Origin: Thermothielavioides terrestris NRRL 8126
Taxonomy: Eukaryota; Ascomycota; Sordariomycetes; Sordariales; Chaetomiaceae
Assembly: GCF_000226115.1 (NCBI RefSeq)
Contig: NC_016457.1
Coordinates: 5,642,001 to 5,706,000, forward strand
Direction of reading: 5' to 3'
Length of the DNA stretch: 64,000 nucleotides
In this document: positions 1-14,500 of the stretch, in pieces
Position numbering within the stretch: position 1 is the stretch's first letter
Layout of the letters: each line of letters opens with the position of its first letter
The notes under the pieces: generated by a model
The model's database searches: none
The model's input: only the letters and a program-made list of their open reading frames with translations
What the model was told of the DNA's origin: nothing
Translations under genes and position numbers: made by a program

Positions 1-468
1 GTGCGATCATAATGATAAGACAACCTTATTCAGATTGAGAAGTGGGGTGGTGTGGTGACGTTGAGTGTGTCTTGTGCGGGATATTCCGTAAGGTACCACT
101 CCCTCAGTTTGTGGAGGCAGGGGACTTGGTGCCTCAGGCGTGAACACAGGTCAGTGCTAGCTCCGATCCCCCCGCCAGCTGCCAACCGGGCCGCCCTTGT
201 TGCTGCGCTGCTGCAGGCAGCTCCAGCCTCCGTCAGCCTGGTCAGCCTGCCGTGCGCTAGGCAAACCGTAGCAACGCGTCAATCGCTGGGGAACTTGGGA
301 GCTCCCCGTCCAACAACGTCCGACAACGACGAAGCTCCGCAGCTTGTTCAACACCATTCCTTCTCCAACCTAACCACGACAGCAAGAATTGTGTGAACTC
401 GAGCGGCGTTGACGAACTTCGGCCTACCGTGATACCAACACATCTCCATCTACTTCCCGCCTGTCAAG
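1..468. other. Upstream region of the proteasome gene, no gene seen
   Basis: This stretch contains only short overlapping frames with no family resemblance. It should hold the promoter and 5' untranslated region of the proteasome alpha gene that starts at 469. I see no convincing TATA box and no RNA gene. Confidence 0.5.
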
Positions 469-1565
469 ATGGCGGGTAAGTCTGCTCCTGCCAGCTGCTG
501 CGAAATCTCCCAAGCTCCTCCCGGCCATCGCTCGCTCACAACAAGGGACAGGCAACGCTGGCTATGACAGACACATCACCATCTTTTCGGAGCAGGGAAG
601 GCTGTTCCAAGTTGGTACGTACTAGTGAAAGTGGTGGGGTAGCTGCTTGGGACGGGGCGGTGCTGCGAGTTCGACTGCACGCCTACGGCTGGAACTCAGA
701 GCGGGCCCTGTCGACCTGGAAATCGTGTCGGTGATGCTGATGTCGAGGCTTTTTGCAGAATATGCCTTCAAGGCGATCACAGCGGCCAACATCATGTCGA
801 TTGGTGTCCGGGGCAAGGACTGCGCCGTGGTTCTATCGCAGAAAAAGGTCCCTGTATGTGTCGCCCGGTAGCCCGCTGGAGAGACACTCGCCATGCTGAC
901 GGCACCATCAGGATAAACTCATCGACCCGTCGTCCGTTTCGCACATCTTCCAGATCTCGCCGTCCGTCGGCTGCGTCATGACGGGCTCCATCGCCGATGC
1001 GCGGGCCTTCTCGCAGCGCGCTCAGTCCGAAGCGGCCGAGTTCAAGTACAAGTTTGGCTATGAGATGCCATGCGACGCGCTGGCCAAGCGGCTTGCCAAC
1101 ATCAGCCAAGTCTACACTCAGCGGGTATGTGGGAAGACGGCCTTGCAACAGTGGGGCGGCGGCGCTGACTAGTCCCAGGCCTACATGCGGCCGTACGGTG
1201 TTGCCACGACGCTGATATCCCTCGACTCGGAATTTGGACCCCAGCTGTTCAAATGCGATCCCGCCGGTTACTACATCGGGTACAAGGGAACCGCGGCGGG
1301 GCCGAAGCAGCAAGAGGCGCTCAACCAGCTGGAAAAGAAGCTCAAGAACAAGGACTGCGCGCCGGGCGACTGGAAGGAAGTTGTGGAGCTGGCCATCACC
1401 ACCCTCAGCTCCGTCCTCAGCATGGACTTCAAGAAGAACGAAATCGAAATTGGCATTGTGGGGGGCCCACGTCCCGACGGCAAGGAAGGGACTTATCCGG
1501 GATTCAGGACGCTGACCGAGGATGAGATCGAGGAGAGGTTACAGGCGATCGCAGAAAAGGACTGA
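469..1565 (+). CDS. scl1: 20S proteasome subunit alpha type-6 (alpha1, Scl1/PSMA6)
   Basis: Structural alpha subunit of the 20S proteasome core; it sits in the outer heptameric ring that gates substrate entry and is not itself proteolytic. Five exons: 469-475, 546 or 552-614, 759-853, 912-1124 and 1179-1565; introns are GT-AG and phases agree. The first acceptor is ambiguous because AG at 544-545 and at 550-551 are both in frame, giving 256 or 254 aa. The N-terminus has the proteasome alpha signature [10 protein letters not shown]...GRLFQVEYAFKA. The following [20 protein letters not shown], the VYTQRAYMRP stretch and [17 protein letters not shown] are typical of the PSMA6 branch, and the length is normal. 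The start ATG lies seven bases before the first intron, so a single-ORF reading misses the N-terminus. Housekeeping gene; the assignment is secure. Confidence 0.95.
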
Positions 1566-3478
1566 GGCCGCAAGGCGGAATACGGTCGAAGCGGCGGCTG
1601 AGGAGGGTTGTGTGGCTAGCCTGCTGAAGGGAAGGCCCGTTTCCTCCCACTGTCGAAGCCAATCATGGGGTTTTCGCGGGATAGGCAGTGAATGCAGCAT
1701 ATGGTGAGGTCGATATTCCCCTGAATACCACGTTCTTACCTCCTCCTGCAGCCATGCCCTCCGCATGCGGCATGCGGGAGTGGGCGCCCCGAAATAGAAC
1801 TGCTTGCCACTTGAAGCCCTCGGGCACTGCTGAATGCTGTGGAACAGCCGGGTGAAAGGTCATCAAACACCCTGCTGCATCAAGACAGATACGACGACGT
1901 TGAGAAACGATGTCTGAAATATGCATCTCAGCCTACCCAATCACCCGAAGTCCGAGACCGGTACAAGGACAGAGAAGGCAAGCCCCAAACTGCCTCAGCC
2001 ACTACCCAGCACTGAATGGTCGGGTTAGGCACATTTGGGTGAGAGCTTTGGAGACTTCGGACGAAACACACGTGGTGATCACAGATGTGGATGCCCGTCG
2101 TGTCGAGGTTACAACCCTGCGAAGCTGACTTACGGGCTTGCCGGAGCAGTCTTGGCGACGTTTTTCGAGCCCACGCGCTCACCGCGACATGGCAACCGCA
2201 CCACTGACTGGATCCGCGGTCTGTTCTGTGGAGGTTGTTGTCCGCTTCAGGAAAAGGATCGAACGCTCACTGAGCTTATGGTCGCTCTTCAGCTCAACCG
2301 AACAAAGGCTGAGAGCCGTCGAGCTGCAAGGCTCGCAACGCCATTGGATCCCGACCGACCTGAAGCAACGAGCTGCCTCCCCGAGAAGAACCGCGCCAAA
2401 GACCGGGGACCTGCTGGATTGGGCCGTGGTCTGGTCAATGGCGCCGCTGAAACTCGCCAACTTTTCCGTTTTGGCACGCCCGCCGCCGAAACGCATCCAC
2501 TCGGTGCGCTGGAACAACCCCCAAGCCACGCCGAGCGGCTCTTGGACGCACGCGGATTCCCCACCCACTTGGCTTCGAACCTCCATCAAAGTTTGTGTAG
2601 TGCACACTACACCACGCTAGTTAACGATCGCTCACTCGGAAACAGCAGCAGCCACTGGGAGTAGGCAAACCCGCCAGGCCGGCTCTCTTCTGCATTCTGC
2701 ATGCATGCGGCTGCAGGCCTTCCCAGCCTGACTAGGGTCCCATCTCTAAACATGCCGTTGCAGCCGTGGGTTCCGGCTATGGATTCCCGTCGCGCTCTGT
2801 GCATGCTTGCAACCGCTGCTTGGCTGAGAGGCGACTCTTGTGGGTTCACTGCATGTGCGTCCAGCTTTGTAGGGGCCTGGTAAGGCTGTCTCGTGGGCCT
2901 GGTGGCGTCCGGCAGCTAGCAACCGACGTAGGAACCAAGACTTGAACGCCCATGATGCAACATGGCATTTGCCCGCGGGGACGGGAGTGGCTTCAAGCCT
3001 GGATAGCATGTTGTAATGAGTGGACAAGTGTAAGCGGAGTCACTGCCGTTGAGGCCGAACAGGACACCCCATCGTCCTCGTCCTCCCCCACCACACGATG
3101 CCATTCGGGATACGTACAGCGGAGAACTCGGTTCTTTGGAGTCCTCTCAACTCCTTTTCCCCCTTTCAACGGTTCTGGCGCCGGTGATGGCAGATTCTAC
3201 AAATGCCGTTAGGAGGCGTCTTCAAGTTCGCCATCACGAACATCCAAGCACATCACCACTCCCCAAGGCCGACCGTGGACACCAATCTCTTGTACTTTCC
3301 GCGCTGCGCTTCTTGTATCTGCATAGACTGCAAACTCATATCTCCCTCCTTCGTTTCTCACCTCTGGCAGGCGTCACTCCCTACCTACTATCAGCCATCA
3401 CTCTCCGCGAGACCAAGTTCCTCACCACAGCTCAAGTCCATCTAATTCTATTTACGAGCTCGACGAAGCAAAAACACA
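1566..3478. other. Intergenic, no gene supported
   Basis: About 1.9 kb between the proteasome gene and the next gene on the same strand. Open frames exist (the longest is about 209 codons, 2035-2664 on the plus strand, with comparable frames on the minus strand), but none shows a family signature or a sensible splice context. The last few hundred bases before 3479 are pyrimidine-rich and probably form the promoter and 5' UTR of the downstream gene. Confidence 0.4.
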
Positions 3479-4478
3479 ATGTCTGACGGGCGTAGGTGAT
3501 ATTCCAATTCCGCCATGCCTACGGCTTCCCAGCTCCCACTGCACACACGCCCACCCTACCCCCCATGAGCCCCTGGCTTCGCCAATTCCGGGACAGGCTG
3601 GCCCTACAAGGCGATGCCTCTTAACGCCACCACCCCTCTCTCACCCCCTCCTTTCTCTTTGTGTAGGGCTCAGTCCGGACTAACCCTGACCCCTGCCACA
3701 CAGTCAACGAATACCGCACGGCGCGCGTGGCCGAGCTGCTGGCCGACTTCCGCACGCTCCAATACCACATCGCGGCGGCGCCCTGCAACCCGCCCAACAT
3801 GGACGACTACTACACCGAGGGTTGGGCGGCACTCCGGCAGTGCGCGCTCGACGGGCAGCACATCCTCAACTGCGCGGCCGACGTGACGGTGCCGAGCGCC
3901 GCGGGCGGGCCGGACGAGCAGGCCAAGGCGGAGCTGAAGCAGTGCGTTCCCACCACCACCTCTTCCTCTGTTGTTGTTGTTGTCTTCTTCCTCCTGTTCC
4001 ATCCATCCCTGGTTCCAGCTAACCCGCGGGTCCCTTCCCTCTTTCTCAGAGTCCATCTCGACGCGTACGCGCGCAGGCACGAGGGACAAAAGATCTACCT
4101 CCGCCAGGCGGCGGCGCAGCGCTGGATCGAATGGCGGGACCAGATCCTCGCGGGCGGCAGGCCGCACCCGGGGAACCAGGCACAGCTGCGGGCGGTCGAC
4201 CAGCAGCTGCGGGATGTAAGTTCCTCATTCTCCCTCTTCCCCTTTGCTAACCTGCCATCCCCCGTCTTTTCCGGCAGTCAACGGCAGTCAGCATGTGCTG
4301 TCGTCAGAGAAGATCCACTCCGGCTGATGACACCCGCCTTGAGCAGGAACTCGCCGCCATCACCGACGAGTTCGTCTACGCGGACCTGCAAGCCTCCGAC
4401 ATGAGCATGGGCCGCTGGACGGCCGAGGACCCGAGCCTGCGTGCGGTGCAGCGCTGGCTGCGGTCCAGGAGACGCTAA
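3479..4478 (+). CDS. Hypothetical protein, four exons
   Basis: I do not recognise this family. Model: exon 1 3479-3491 (start codon in AAAACACAATG), exon 2 3704-3941, exon 3 4050-4215, exon 4 from 4278 or 4347 to 4478. The two last-intron acceptors (after GGCAG at 4277 or GAGCAG at 4346) are both in frame and give 205 or 182 aa. Phases close at every junction, which supports a real gene. The protein is mainly hydrophilic and predicted helical, rich in Ala, Arg and Gln (segments such as ARVAELLADFRTLQYHI and LDAYARRHEGQKIYLRQ). It has no signal peptide, membrane segment or catalytic motif that I can see. A small soluble cytosolic or nuclear protein is the plainest reading. It could be a subunit of a larger complex, but nothing here shows that. 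Confidence 0.6.
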
Positions 4479-5278
4479 AAGCACACGATGATGCCAACGA
4501 TACCACCAGTGCGAAGACGCGCCCCGACGAACCATCACGACCGTTACGAGAACATCCGTCGGCGCGGATCCAGGGGCAACACGCACGACGCACTATTCTT
4601 CCAGCACCTCTTCTCGCGCGGTGACGGCGGCCCCAGCCACGATCGCCTCTAATAGTGACACTCATCCATCCTTCGTATACCCCTTTCTCGAAGCACCTTC
4701 CTTTCTGTCGACGATGCGGGGATCATCACCATCAATCTTCGGCCTTCCTCTTCCGGGCTTTCCCTCTTTCCTCAGGGTATCATTCGTTAGGAGTGCACGG
4801 GACACGGCATTGGCAAAAGGGATGATTTGGGCTAGAACCGGTTTTATTTCTTGGTTTTACAGGGATACCACGGAAACACAGGAAAGAAAAAAAAAGGTGG
4901 AACTGGTTGGTTTGTACTGGGGGGCCTTTCTTTCTTCTTATACATGATTATGGGACCGGGGCGGCGGGCACGTCCCCATTTGTACATACTGATGCCTGGC
5001 AGACGGGGCTCAGCGGAAGCCAGTCTGTGGGAACACAGAATAACCGAGCCTGCCTGGTGCAGGGGAGGCAGAGCGGCAGGCGCTGCGAATTCGAGAAGTT
5101 ACCTCACCGAACGGTTCGTGGCTGGTGATGATGTGGCCTCTCAGTCAACGTCTGACACCACGGCAAGGGGGGATGAGGCCGCGAAGAGCAGGCGGCAAAT
5201 GACAGATGGCTTGCTTTAGCAACCGTCTACATAAGGCTCCAAGAATCCGCGACGGGCATCCTGCAGCCCGTCGCGAGC
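4479..5278. other. Intergenic between convergent genes
   Basis: This 800-bp stretch separates the 3' ends of two convergent genes, the hypothetical protein (plus strand) and the TMEM234-like gene (minus strand). It should contain both 3' UTRs. I see an A-rich run near 4886 but no open frame with coding character. Confidence 0.4.
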
Positions 5279-5970
5279 CTACGGCGTTGACGCGGTGTTT
5301 TTGCTATGGACACACAGCGCGATGCCCACCACCGAGAGGGCCATCCCAAGCATCGTGTCTTGGCCGCAGTCAGCATCGCCCCTCATACACAGACGGAAAC
5401 CAGGCCAGAAGAGGACGGCACGGGCACCCACCTCGGCTGATCACCTTGCCCTCAACCCACCACTCGCCCAGCACGGTAAACAGAAACGCCAGCGTGTTTA
5501 CCACGGGCACCGTCAGGCTCAGTTCTGGCAGCGGATCGTCAGCAACAACACCCAACCAACTCACCATCCATCAGCCTCATCTAAACAAGAGCAACCAAAG
5601 ACGGCAGAAGAAAAAAAAAAAGGAAAAACGTACCAGCCGTCCCCAGCAACAGAAAAAACCACACGCTCCCCGTCAAGTTCAGCACCAGCGGCACGGCATA
5701 GCGCGGATTGATAAGCAGGTCGAGCACGGCGGCCGCGGCGCGGCGCACGGCGCGCGCAAGCCTGCTCTTGCTCTGCCGGGCCGAGTCGAGTCTGTGCTCT
5801 GCGTGTGACGACGAAGGGCTGCGGTGGTGGCGCCTCTGGTGGTCGCGCGCGGCGCGGCGGATGAAGGGGGTGGTGAAGCCCCAGGCGAGACCGACCAGGA
5901 GGAAGGAGAGGATGATGTTGAGCGTTGGTGGTTGTGGTGGCGGGGTGGATGGGGGGGTCTGTTGGGGCAT
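5279..5970 (-). CDS. TMEM234-family small multipass membrane protein
   Basis: Predicted integral membrane protein of the TMEM234 family, which is related to the EamA/DMT transporter fold; its molecular function is not well known. Exons on the minus strand: 5970-5634, 5524-5432, 5358-5279 (stop TAG at 5281-5279), giving 169 aa. Phases are 1 and 1 and all junctions are GT-AG. Visible helices are at about residues 17-36, 91-110, 114-133 and 145-160. Diagnostic pieces are AWGFTTPFIRR after helix 1, NLTGSVWFFLLLGTAELSLTVP across the first splice, and EWWVEGKVISRDT across the second. A proline-rich leader (residues 1-15) and a basic loop (about 38-80) are longer than in animal homologues. The frame is open upstream for another 34 codons through a poly-pyrimidine region, but the Met at 5970 is the better start because it precedes the conserved part. 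Confidence 0.85.
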
Positions 5971-6975
5971 TTTTTTTAAAACAAAAAAAAAAAAAAGAAA
6001 AAAAAAAAAGTCTGGGGTGGAAACGAAGAGGAAGAAACTCGGGCAAGTAGGTAGATAAATGGTGTGAGGCAATTAGAGAGGGGGGAAACCCTCTGGTGCG
6101 TGGTTCGGTGGTGTGGGATATTCGGGGCTCGGTACAGGCAATTGTTTGAAGTGGTGGATGGTGTGAGAGCGGGTGCGATCTGTGGGGGGTAAAACAAACA
6201 CGCCCTTGAACCGAACTGATCGAGCACGACCGGGGTGTGGTAAACAAGCTGGAAAGGACGAGTCTACCTCAAGGCTCTGGATGCAACTTGCTAAGACGGC
6301 TGTCTATCCAGTACACAGCAGGCAGGTTGTGGATGGGATGTGAGATAGGTACCTAGTGTAGGAACCGGGTGTCGCTGGTTCAGCCATGTGGTTGGTGCAG
6401 CGATGGATCGCAGCGGCCAAGTTGATGTTAACCTGAGTTATCGATAAGCCAAATAAGCAGAGCCGGGCTCATACCCAGTACGGAGTGTATTACATCAGCA
6501 CCCAACTTCACTACTGTGGACGGAAGACAAATACCCCCGACTTAATCCGCTTTTCCCTTTGCGGCAGTCAACGAGTCAAGGGCTTTCACTGCATCTCTTC
6601 ACCCACCTTTCCACCTGCCTCACTGATTGAAGGCCTTGAAGGCCTCCACGCTATTCTAAACCATCTGTAGGGCCAGCTATCCGGCCCGAGGCTCGGCGGA
6701 TGCAACACGCACTTCGGATCGGTTCGGGTGCGTGCATGATGACATGATGGCTGAGACTGGCTGCAAACATCAGTGGCGGAAATACTTGGAGCTGGAGCGC
6801 AACATGGTGGTTCGCCAAAGCGGATCATCACTGGTTCAGCTTCAAATACAAGTCGCGGGCGGCCGCTGGAATATTCGCCTGGAATGCAAACAGGAGAGAC
6901 GACCGGCCACGCGAAGGACGTCGTTGATTGGTACAGTACAGCGGTAACACAATCATCATGCGCGAAACCTCCTCT
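5971..6975. other. Intergenic, homopurine/homopyrimidine run near the TMEM234 start
   Basis: About 1 kb between the start of the TMEM234-like gene and the 3' end of the mannosidase gene, both on the minus strand. A nearly pure A-rich (plus strand) run at about 5971-6011 lies directly upstream of the TMEM234-like ATG and would be a poly-T tract in its leader. One TACGGAGT motif is at 6479. No gene seen. Confidence 0.4.
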
Positions 6976-8940
<1,965 letters not shown>

Positions 8941-9333
8941 CCTCAGCCGCGATCGTTGTTGAGGAAAGATGGCTGGCTTAGTTGGAAGGCGGCAGGCCTT
9001 GGTAATTTTTTGCCCCCAGTTGTTTTTGGGGAGGTTCCAAGTTCTGGCGGTTGCAGTGTCAGCTTTGTTGGTTCCCGTCCCGGCATGGGCATTGGATTGA
9101 TTGCACGTCGGTTCCATTGTGCGACTCTGGACTAACTTTTGGCTTGTCACAACAATGCACTGCGCCGCAAAGAAACGCATTTCCCCAAAAGGGCACCTAC
9201 CTGCGGATACTCCCAGCTTTCGCTCAGCTGTTCTCGCCGTCATGTTCCGCGTTTCACTTCCCGTCTCCCTTTTGCGCGCTGCGTTTGGTTGCGAGGACGA
9301 AGAGACCGTCCACGGGCGCACCCGTTCCGCGAC
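8941..9333. promoter_or_regulatory. Divergent promoter region
   Basis: This 393-bp interval separates the start codons of the mannosidase (minus strand) and the Ser/Thr-rich membrane protein (plus strand). Both 5' UTRs and promoters must lie here, or overlap the partner's leader. I see no clear TATA box on either strand. The role is inferred from position only. Confidence 0.45.
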
Positions 9334-10419
9334 ATGGCGACTGTATACCCCCCCGAGACCACCGACGGCGTCGTGACGTCGTGGGTGCCGCTTACAACCA
9401 TCTTCACGCCGTCCCTCGGATGCGAGAGCAAGTTCCGCCTTGACGGGCCGAGCCTCGTCGCCTACGACCCAGGCTACGGCCTGGACATTGACTCGAGAGT
9501 CAAGTGCGCGCCGCCGGCCGTGACCACGTGGTGGGAGCAGGGCCGGCTGGGCGGCGGCGACGATGCCGGACACACCGCCGTCAGTCTGGGGCCGCTGACC
9601 TGCCCCAGCGCGTGGACGACCGTGGCGTCGTGGGTCCGGGCCTCGAGCACGCAGGTCATGTGCTGCCCGCCGTGAGTGCGCGCCGTTCTCCCAGACGACT
9701 GGCCATGTAAACTGATGCCTCGCTCCGCTCCGCCTAGGGATTACTTCCTCGCGCACGGCGTCCCCGGTTCCGTGGTCGGAGACTGCCTGTCTAGCGTCAC
9801 CAAGGGCGCGGTTCTGACCTTTGCATCGACCCCGCCGGGGGCGTCGAATGCCTGGTCCATCGCCACGACAACGCTGACTGGGAGCTCCACGGTAGGCGCC
9901 ATCGCGGTGGTGGGATGGAACATAGCGCTGCAGACCTCCAAGACATCATTCACGTCCATCACATCCACCACGTCTTCATCCACGTCCACATCCACATTCA
10001 CATCAACCGCAACCACAACCTCTCCGTTCGTCACAACGGCAACCTCCAGCGGCGCCACAGCCGGGCTCGCGAACAACGGAGGCACCGCTCCAAGCGGTAG
10101 CTCACCAGGCCTGACGACCGGCGGAGCCGTCGGCCTCGGCGTAGGCGTCAGCATAGGCGTCCTCGGCCTCGCCGCCCTGCTCGCGGCGCTGTATCTGATA
10201 CGGTCAAGGAGGCAAAAGGCGGAGGCGGCAGCGGGACCGGGAGCGGGAGCGGCAGGAGGAGTTTCACACCCGCCGGCCGGCGGTGGCTTACCGCCACCGC
10301 CGCCGTCGCCGACCGCGAAACCGGCGGAAGTTTACGCCACCCACGAGCTCGCGTCCGTGGCCGCGTACCAGGAACTCCCCGCCTCGCAGACTTACCGTTC
10401 GCCGCATGAGTTGGCCTAG
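9334..10419 (+). CDS. Ser/Thr-rich single-pass plasma-membrane protein, hypothetical
   Basis: Two exons, 9334-9671 and 9738-10419, joined by a 66-nt GT-AG intron (acceptor CCTAG), coding 339 aa. The N-terminal ~180 residues form a domain with several Cys (for example SLGCESKF, KCAPP, LTCPSAW, VMCCPP). A Ser/Thr-rich stretch at about 180-237 is a likely O-mannosylated stalk. It is followed by one strong transmembrane helix at about 243-267 (GAVGLGVGVSIGVLGLAALL), a basic stop-transfer RSRRQK, and a Pro/Gly-rich cytosolic tail ending PHELA. The layout recalls fungal cell-surface sensors (WSC/Mid2 type), but no WSC domain is visible, and no classical signal peptide is seen at the chosen ATG. The start is the first ATG in frame with the Cys domain, in a GACATGG context. 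Function unknown; a surface or wall sensor role is inference. Confidence 0.75.
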
Positions 10420-11514
10420 GTCGGCGGGATCGAAGGGCCGGGCGGCTCACAGGGTGGATTGGAGGTGTCGGGCGTTGGGGATCAATCGGCTGGGTCTGTC
10501 TGGGCGGGTTGGATACCCCTTCGCTAGCGATTTGAAAGCTTCCATTTTTCACCTTTTTTTCTCAATCGCTCCCCTTGTTGCCTTGTACATGACCTGTGCA
10601 TCATGACGGTCGGCAAAAACGATCTTGCTGTAAATAATTAGTGTATTTCCCTAGTGAACGTTGAAAGCTTCTCAGGTTATTCGCCTGGCTAGGTAGCTTG
10701 ATGATATCAATGCCGTGTGGTGCGGTCATGATGTGGATTCGACTTGGAACGCAATCCCCGTTTCCAAGTCGCATTGGATCTCCTTGGACGGGAGGGTACC
10801 ATTGGGGCCGGCTGCTGATGGCAAGTGGGGCCTGCGCTGTACATATGTACTGTACGCTAAACCCGTTAGGGGCTGGTGGGGTGCGGGAACGGACGGAAAG
10901 CCAGGCACGCAGCCAGCCCCACCAGCCCAGCCCAGCCTCGCTGATTTGCGTGTTTTAGCGCCTCGCCAGCCACCCGAACCAAAACCTGCAAAGCGTCGAG
11001 TCCCCCTGGCCTTCCAGATCGCTCGGCTGTGCCTTGGCCAACGTGGGAAACGCGCAACGGCATTGACCCAGCCACTTTTGGACGCGATCGCTGAGGTGCA
11101 GCGGCACAATCCACCCATCCATCCACACTTCCATTGGCAGCCAATCCCGCCCCACGGCTGCCCACATGCCAATGCGGGCGCCCTTCGCTCGCCGCGACCA
11201 GCATTCCAGCTGATTCTTGCCCGCCTTTCCTGCCATCGGGTTCTGCTGATTTCATTTTCGTGTTGATGGAGCCGTTCGCTTTGTTCCTGGATTCTTTACT
11301 GTGACTTTGTGCTTTCACTCGCCCTTGTCTAATTGTTGGGTGGCTCATCGTCCCAGGGTGGGGTGCGAAGTACTCGTCCTGGCTTGCAACAAAAGGCGCC
11401 GAGTCCAAAGTAAACAATCGACGGTTTCCATCTCCGGCGACTCGCGACTCCCCCCAAAACCACAAAACGCCGGGCCATGAGACAGCCCCGTGCGGCAGCA
11501 ACACAGACGGCAAG
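10420..11514. other. Intergenic upstream of the C2-domain gene
   Basis: About 1.1 kb containing the 3' UTR of the membrane protein gene and the promoter/5' UTR of the gene at 11515. It includes an AT-richer patch at about 10545-10700. The frames through 10866-11663 on the minus strand have no family character. No RNA gene seen. Confidence 0.4.
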
Positions 11515-14500
11515 ATGACCACCAAGGCGAAAGCACACCCGCTCAATGGCATGCACACGGCCGGCATCTTCTCGGACATGAGCATTGACGGGCCCGAGAT
11601 TGGCACGCTGGTCGTGGTCGTCGACCGGGCCAAGAACCTGCCGAACCGCAAGACCATCGGCAAGCAGGACCCCTACTGCGCCGCCCGTCTGGGCAAGGAG
11701 GCCAAAAAGACCACCACCGACATCCGCGGCGGCCAGACTCCCAAGTGGCAAGTCCCCGTCCCCGAGTCCTGCGGACGCTAACCACGGCCGACCGCTAACC
11801 ATGGATGCCACCCCGCAGGGACCAGGAACTCCGATTCACCGTGCACGACTCGCCCGACTACTACCAGCTTAAGGTCTCGGTATTTAACGACGACAAGAAG
11901 ACGGAACTGATCGGCGAGACGTGGATCGATCTGCGTGCCATCGTCGTGCCGGGCGGCGGCCAGAGCGATCAGTGGCACCAGCTCGCCTACAAGGGCAAGT
12001 ACGCTGGAGAGGTCCGCATCGAGATCACGTACTACGACAGCCGTCCCAAGCCGGAGAAGCCCGCCGTCAAGGCAAAGCCCCCGGTGTCTGCCGAGCCGGA
12101 AGGGAGCGCCGCTGCTACCGCCGGGCCGAGGTCGGCACCTAAGCGCCGTCCGTTGCCCTCCGACCCGGTCACCGGAAAAGCCCCTGCTTCTGCTTCGCCG
12201 GCGCCAGAGCAGGTCGAGACGCCCCCGCGACCTCAGCCAAATCCCGGGCCTGTCCCGCCCGGCGAGTACGACACTGCCCCTGCAGCACCGGCACAGCACC
12301 ACTACCAGCAGCACTACCATCAGCCAGATCACCCGCGCGGGGATCCCAACGGCGAGCTTGGGACGCCTTCTCGCCGGACGGATGCGCCTCCCCACCAGTT
12401 TCGGACTCCCGACAGAGCGGAACAGTACTTGGCCCAGCACCAGAACCCGGGTTCCAGTCCCGCTTACCAGCAGCAGCCGGCATACGACCGTCGCAAGTCG
12501 TACGATTTTCCATCGCCGAATGGCGCAGCTGGCCCTGATGACGACAGGCCGCCGCCGCCGCCAGCCCATCGCAGCCGGACCGGTAGCAACCCGGCCATGA
12601 ATGGGGCGTTCCAGGCGACGCCGCCTACGATGCGACACGATGTGCTGAGGAGCGAAGCGCACCGGCATTCTGCTTCGGCAAGCTACCCCGGGCGGCCCAC
12701 CTACAAGCCCTACGATTCGGCCCCAGCCGCTCCTACAGGCTCCTTGTATCCGGATGCCGACCAGGCCCCGCCGGCGCGTCATTATTCGTATGATTCGGCC
12801 TACGACACCCCGCACCGAGCCATGCAGGCCACGGTCGAGGACGTGCCCGAGTCGCCAGAGTCGATGAGCAACCAGTTCAGAAGGACCTCGGGTCGGTGGC
12901 CGCAGCCTCAGCCCCAGCCGCAGTTTGAACCAGACTACGACATGTCGGCGAGCCCCGCGCCGCTCAGTTTGTCGGGAAGGGCCAGCGATGAGCTAGCGCG
13001 GTACTCTCACGGCCCAGTCGTCCCGGACCCGAGGCACCATGGGACCAATGGGTACCGGATGCCTCCGTCTGATGTCCCGCAGAGGAAATCTCCCGAATAT
13101 TCGCCCAATTACGGCCGGGATTCTGAGCTGTCCCTACCCGCTGCCGGCTCTCAGGGAGACCAGAGAGCCCCGTACCGCGGCGAGATCGATGACACTTCGC
13201 ACCGCTATCCGGCGCCTCCAGTGCCTGCATCACTCGTCCCGGGCATCGACCCGAGCTTGGCCCAAGAGATCTCGGAGCGGATCGGCCAGGACAGACGGCA
13301 GTCGAACCAGCGGCGGCATACGCAGCAGGCCACGGTAGAGACCCCTCCCAGGGGGAGACCTATGGTCCAACGACACGACCATGATGGCTCCCCGGCAGCA
13401 TACAACACCCGGCCGGCGCCCGCCCACAGCAGGAGCCCCGTCGTGTACACAAACGGGCCGTCGACGTCCAGCGTCAACGTGGTGATCAAGTCGCGCGCCT
13501 ACTCCCCAAACCCGCCGCGCGATCCGAGCCCGAATCCGCACCAACAACACACCATTCGGCGCAAGTCGGTCAGCCCGAGGCCGCCCGTGGATAACGACCG
13601 CCGGCTATCTGGCGTCCCATTCAGCCCCGACTCGTACGATGCGCTGAACCCGACCGCCTCGTCTGCCGCAATCAACGACTCGGCGGCCTCCCGTCCGGAC
13701 TACCACGAAGAGAGCGGCAAGATTATCACTCACGATGGGCGCGCGGTGGATCCCTCCGACCACCTGCCGATGGAGAGCTGGGCACCGGAGCCCGAGCCTA
13801 AGCAGTCCCTATCCACTTCGCCGTCAGCTCGCCCTTCTCCGTCCGGCCCGCAACCCGCTCCGTCCTCGGGTCGTCGGCAGCTGCGTGTCGCCGGCAGGCC
13901 GCAGTCGATGCTCCCCAGCTCGTCCGGCATATCCTTCTCCGGTTCTGACCACGTTGAACCCGCGACGCCCTCTCCGCCGGTCTCGACGGGCCGTAATCGC
14001 CTGCAGAAGAAAGCCGCCTATCGCCAATCCACCTCGGCCATCGTGCCCCTCATGTCCGGCGCCAACGGGCCCGGTCCGGGAGCCGACCGCGACGGCTTCC
14101 GACGGAGCAGCGCCAACGGCATCGAACCCACCCCGCTCGCCCCCATCCCCCCTCACCAGGACAACTTCACCCCGCCGCGACACCCGCCCCGCGCCGCGAC
14201 CTTCGACTACGCCGCCGGCCCGGGCAGCGAGAACTACGCCCCGCAGCACCAATCCCACCCATATTCTACCTCCCCCGGCGGCGGTGGCATGTACAGCAGC
14301 CACCACCACGGCGGCAGCAGCCCTCAGACACACCCGCACTCCCACCATGCCCAGGGTCCGCCGCCCATCCCCGCCAAAGTCCCCCTCGCGCTGCCGCCGC
14401 CGTCGCCGCCCGGTCCTCCGAGTTCCTCCTCCGCTGCGAGCGGCGCGCTGCAGCTGCACAGCAGCAGTGTCGCGCGGCGCGCCGGCACGGGCATCGATGA

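Noticed and set aside
2035..2664. 209-codon plus-strand frame
   Set aside because: Equally long frames overlap it on both strands and none has a recognisable feature.
5971..6072. Upstream extension of the TMEM234-like protein
   Set aside because: The 34 in-frame codons are poly-Phe/Leu from a homopolymer leader; the downstream Met begins the family-like part.
11778..12815. 345-codon minus-strand frame
   Set aside because: Antisense to the C2-domain gene; Arg/Val-rich composition typical of a shadow frame.
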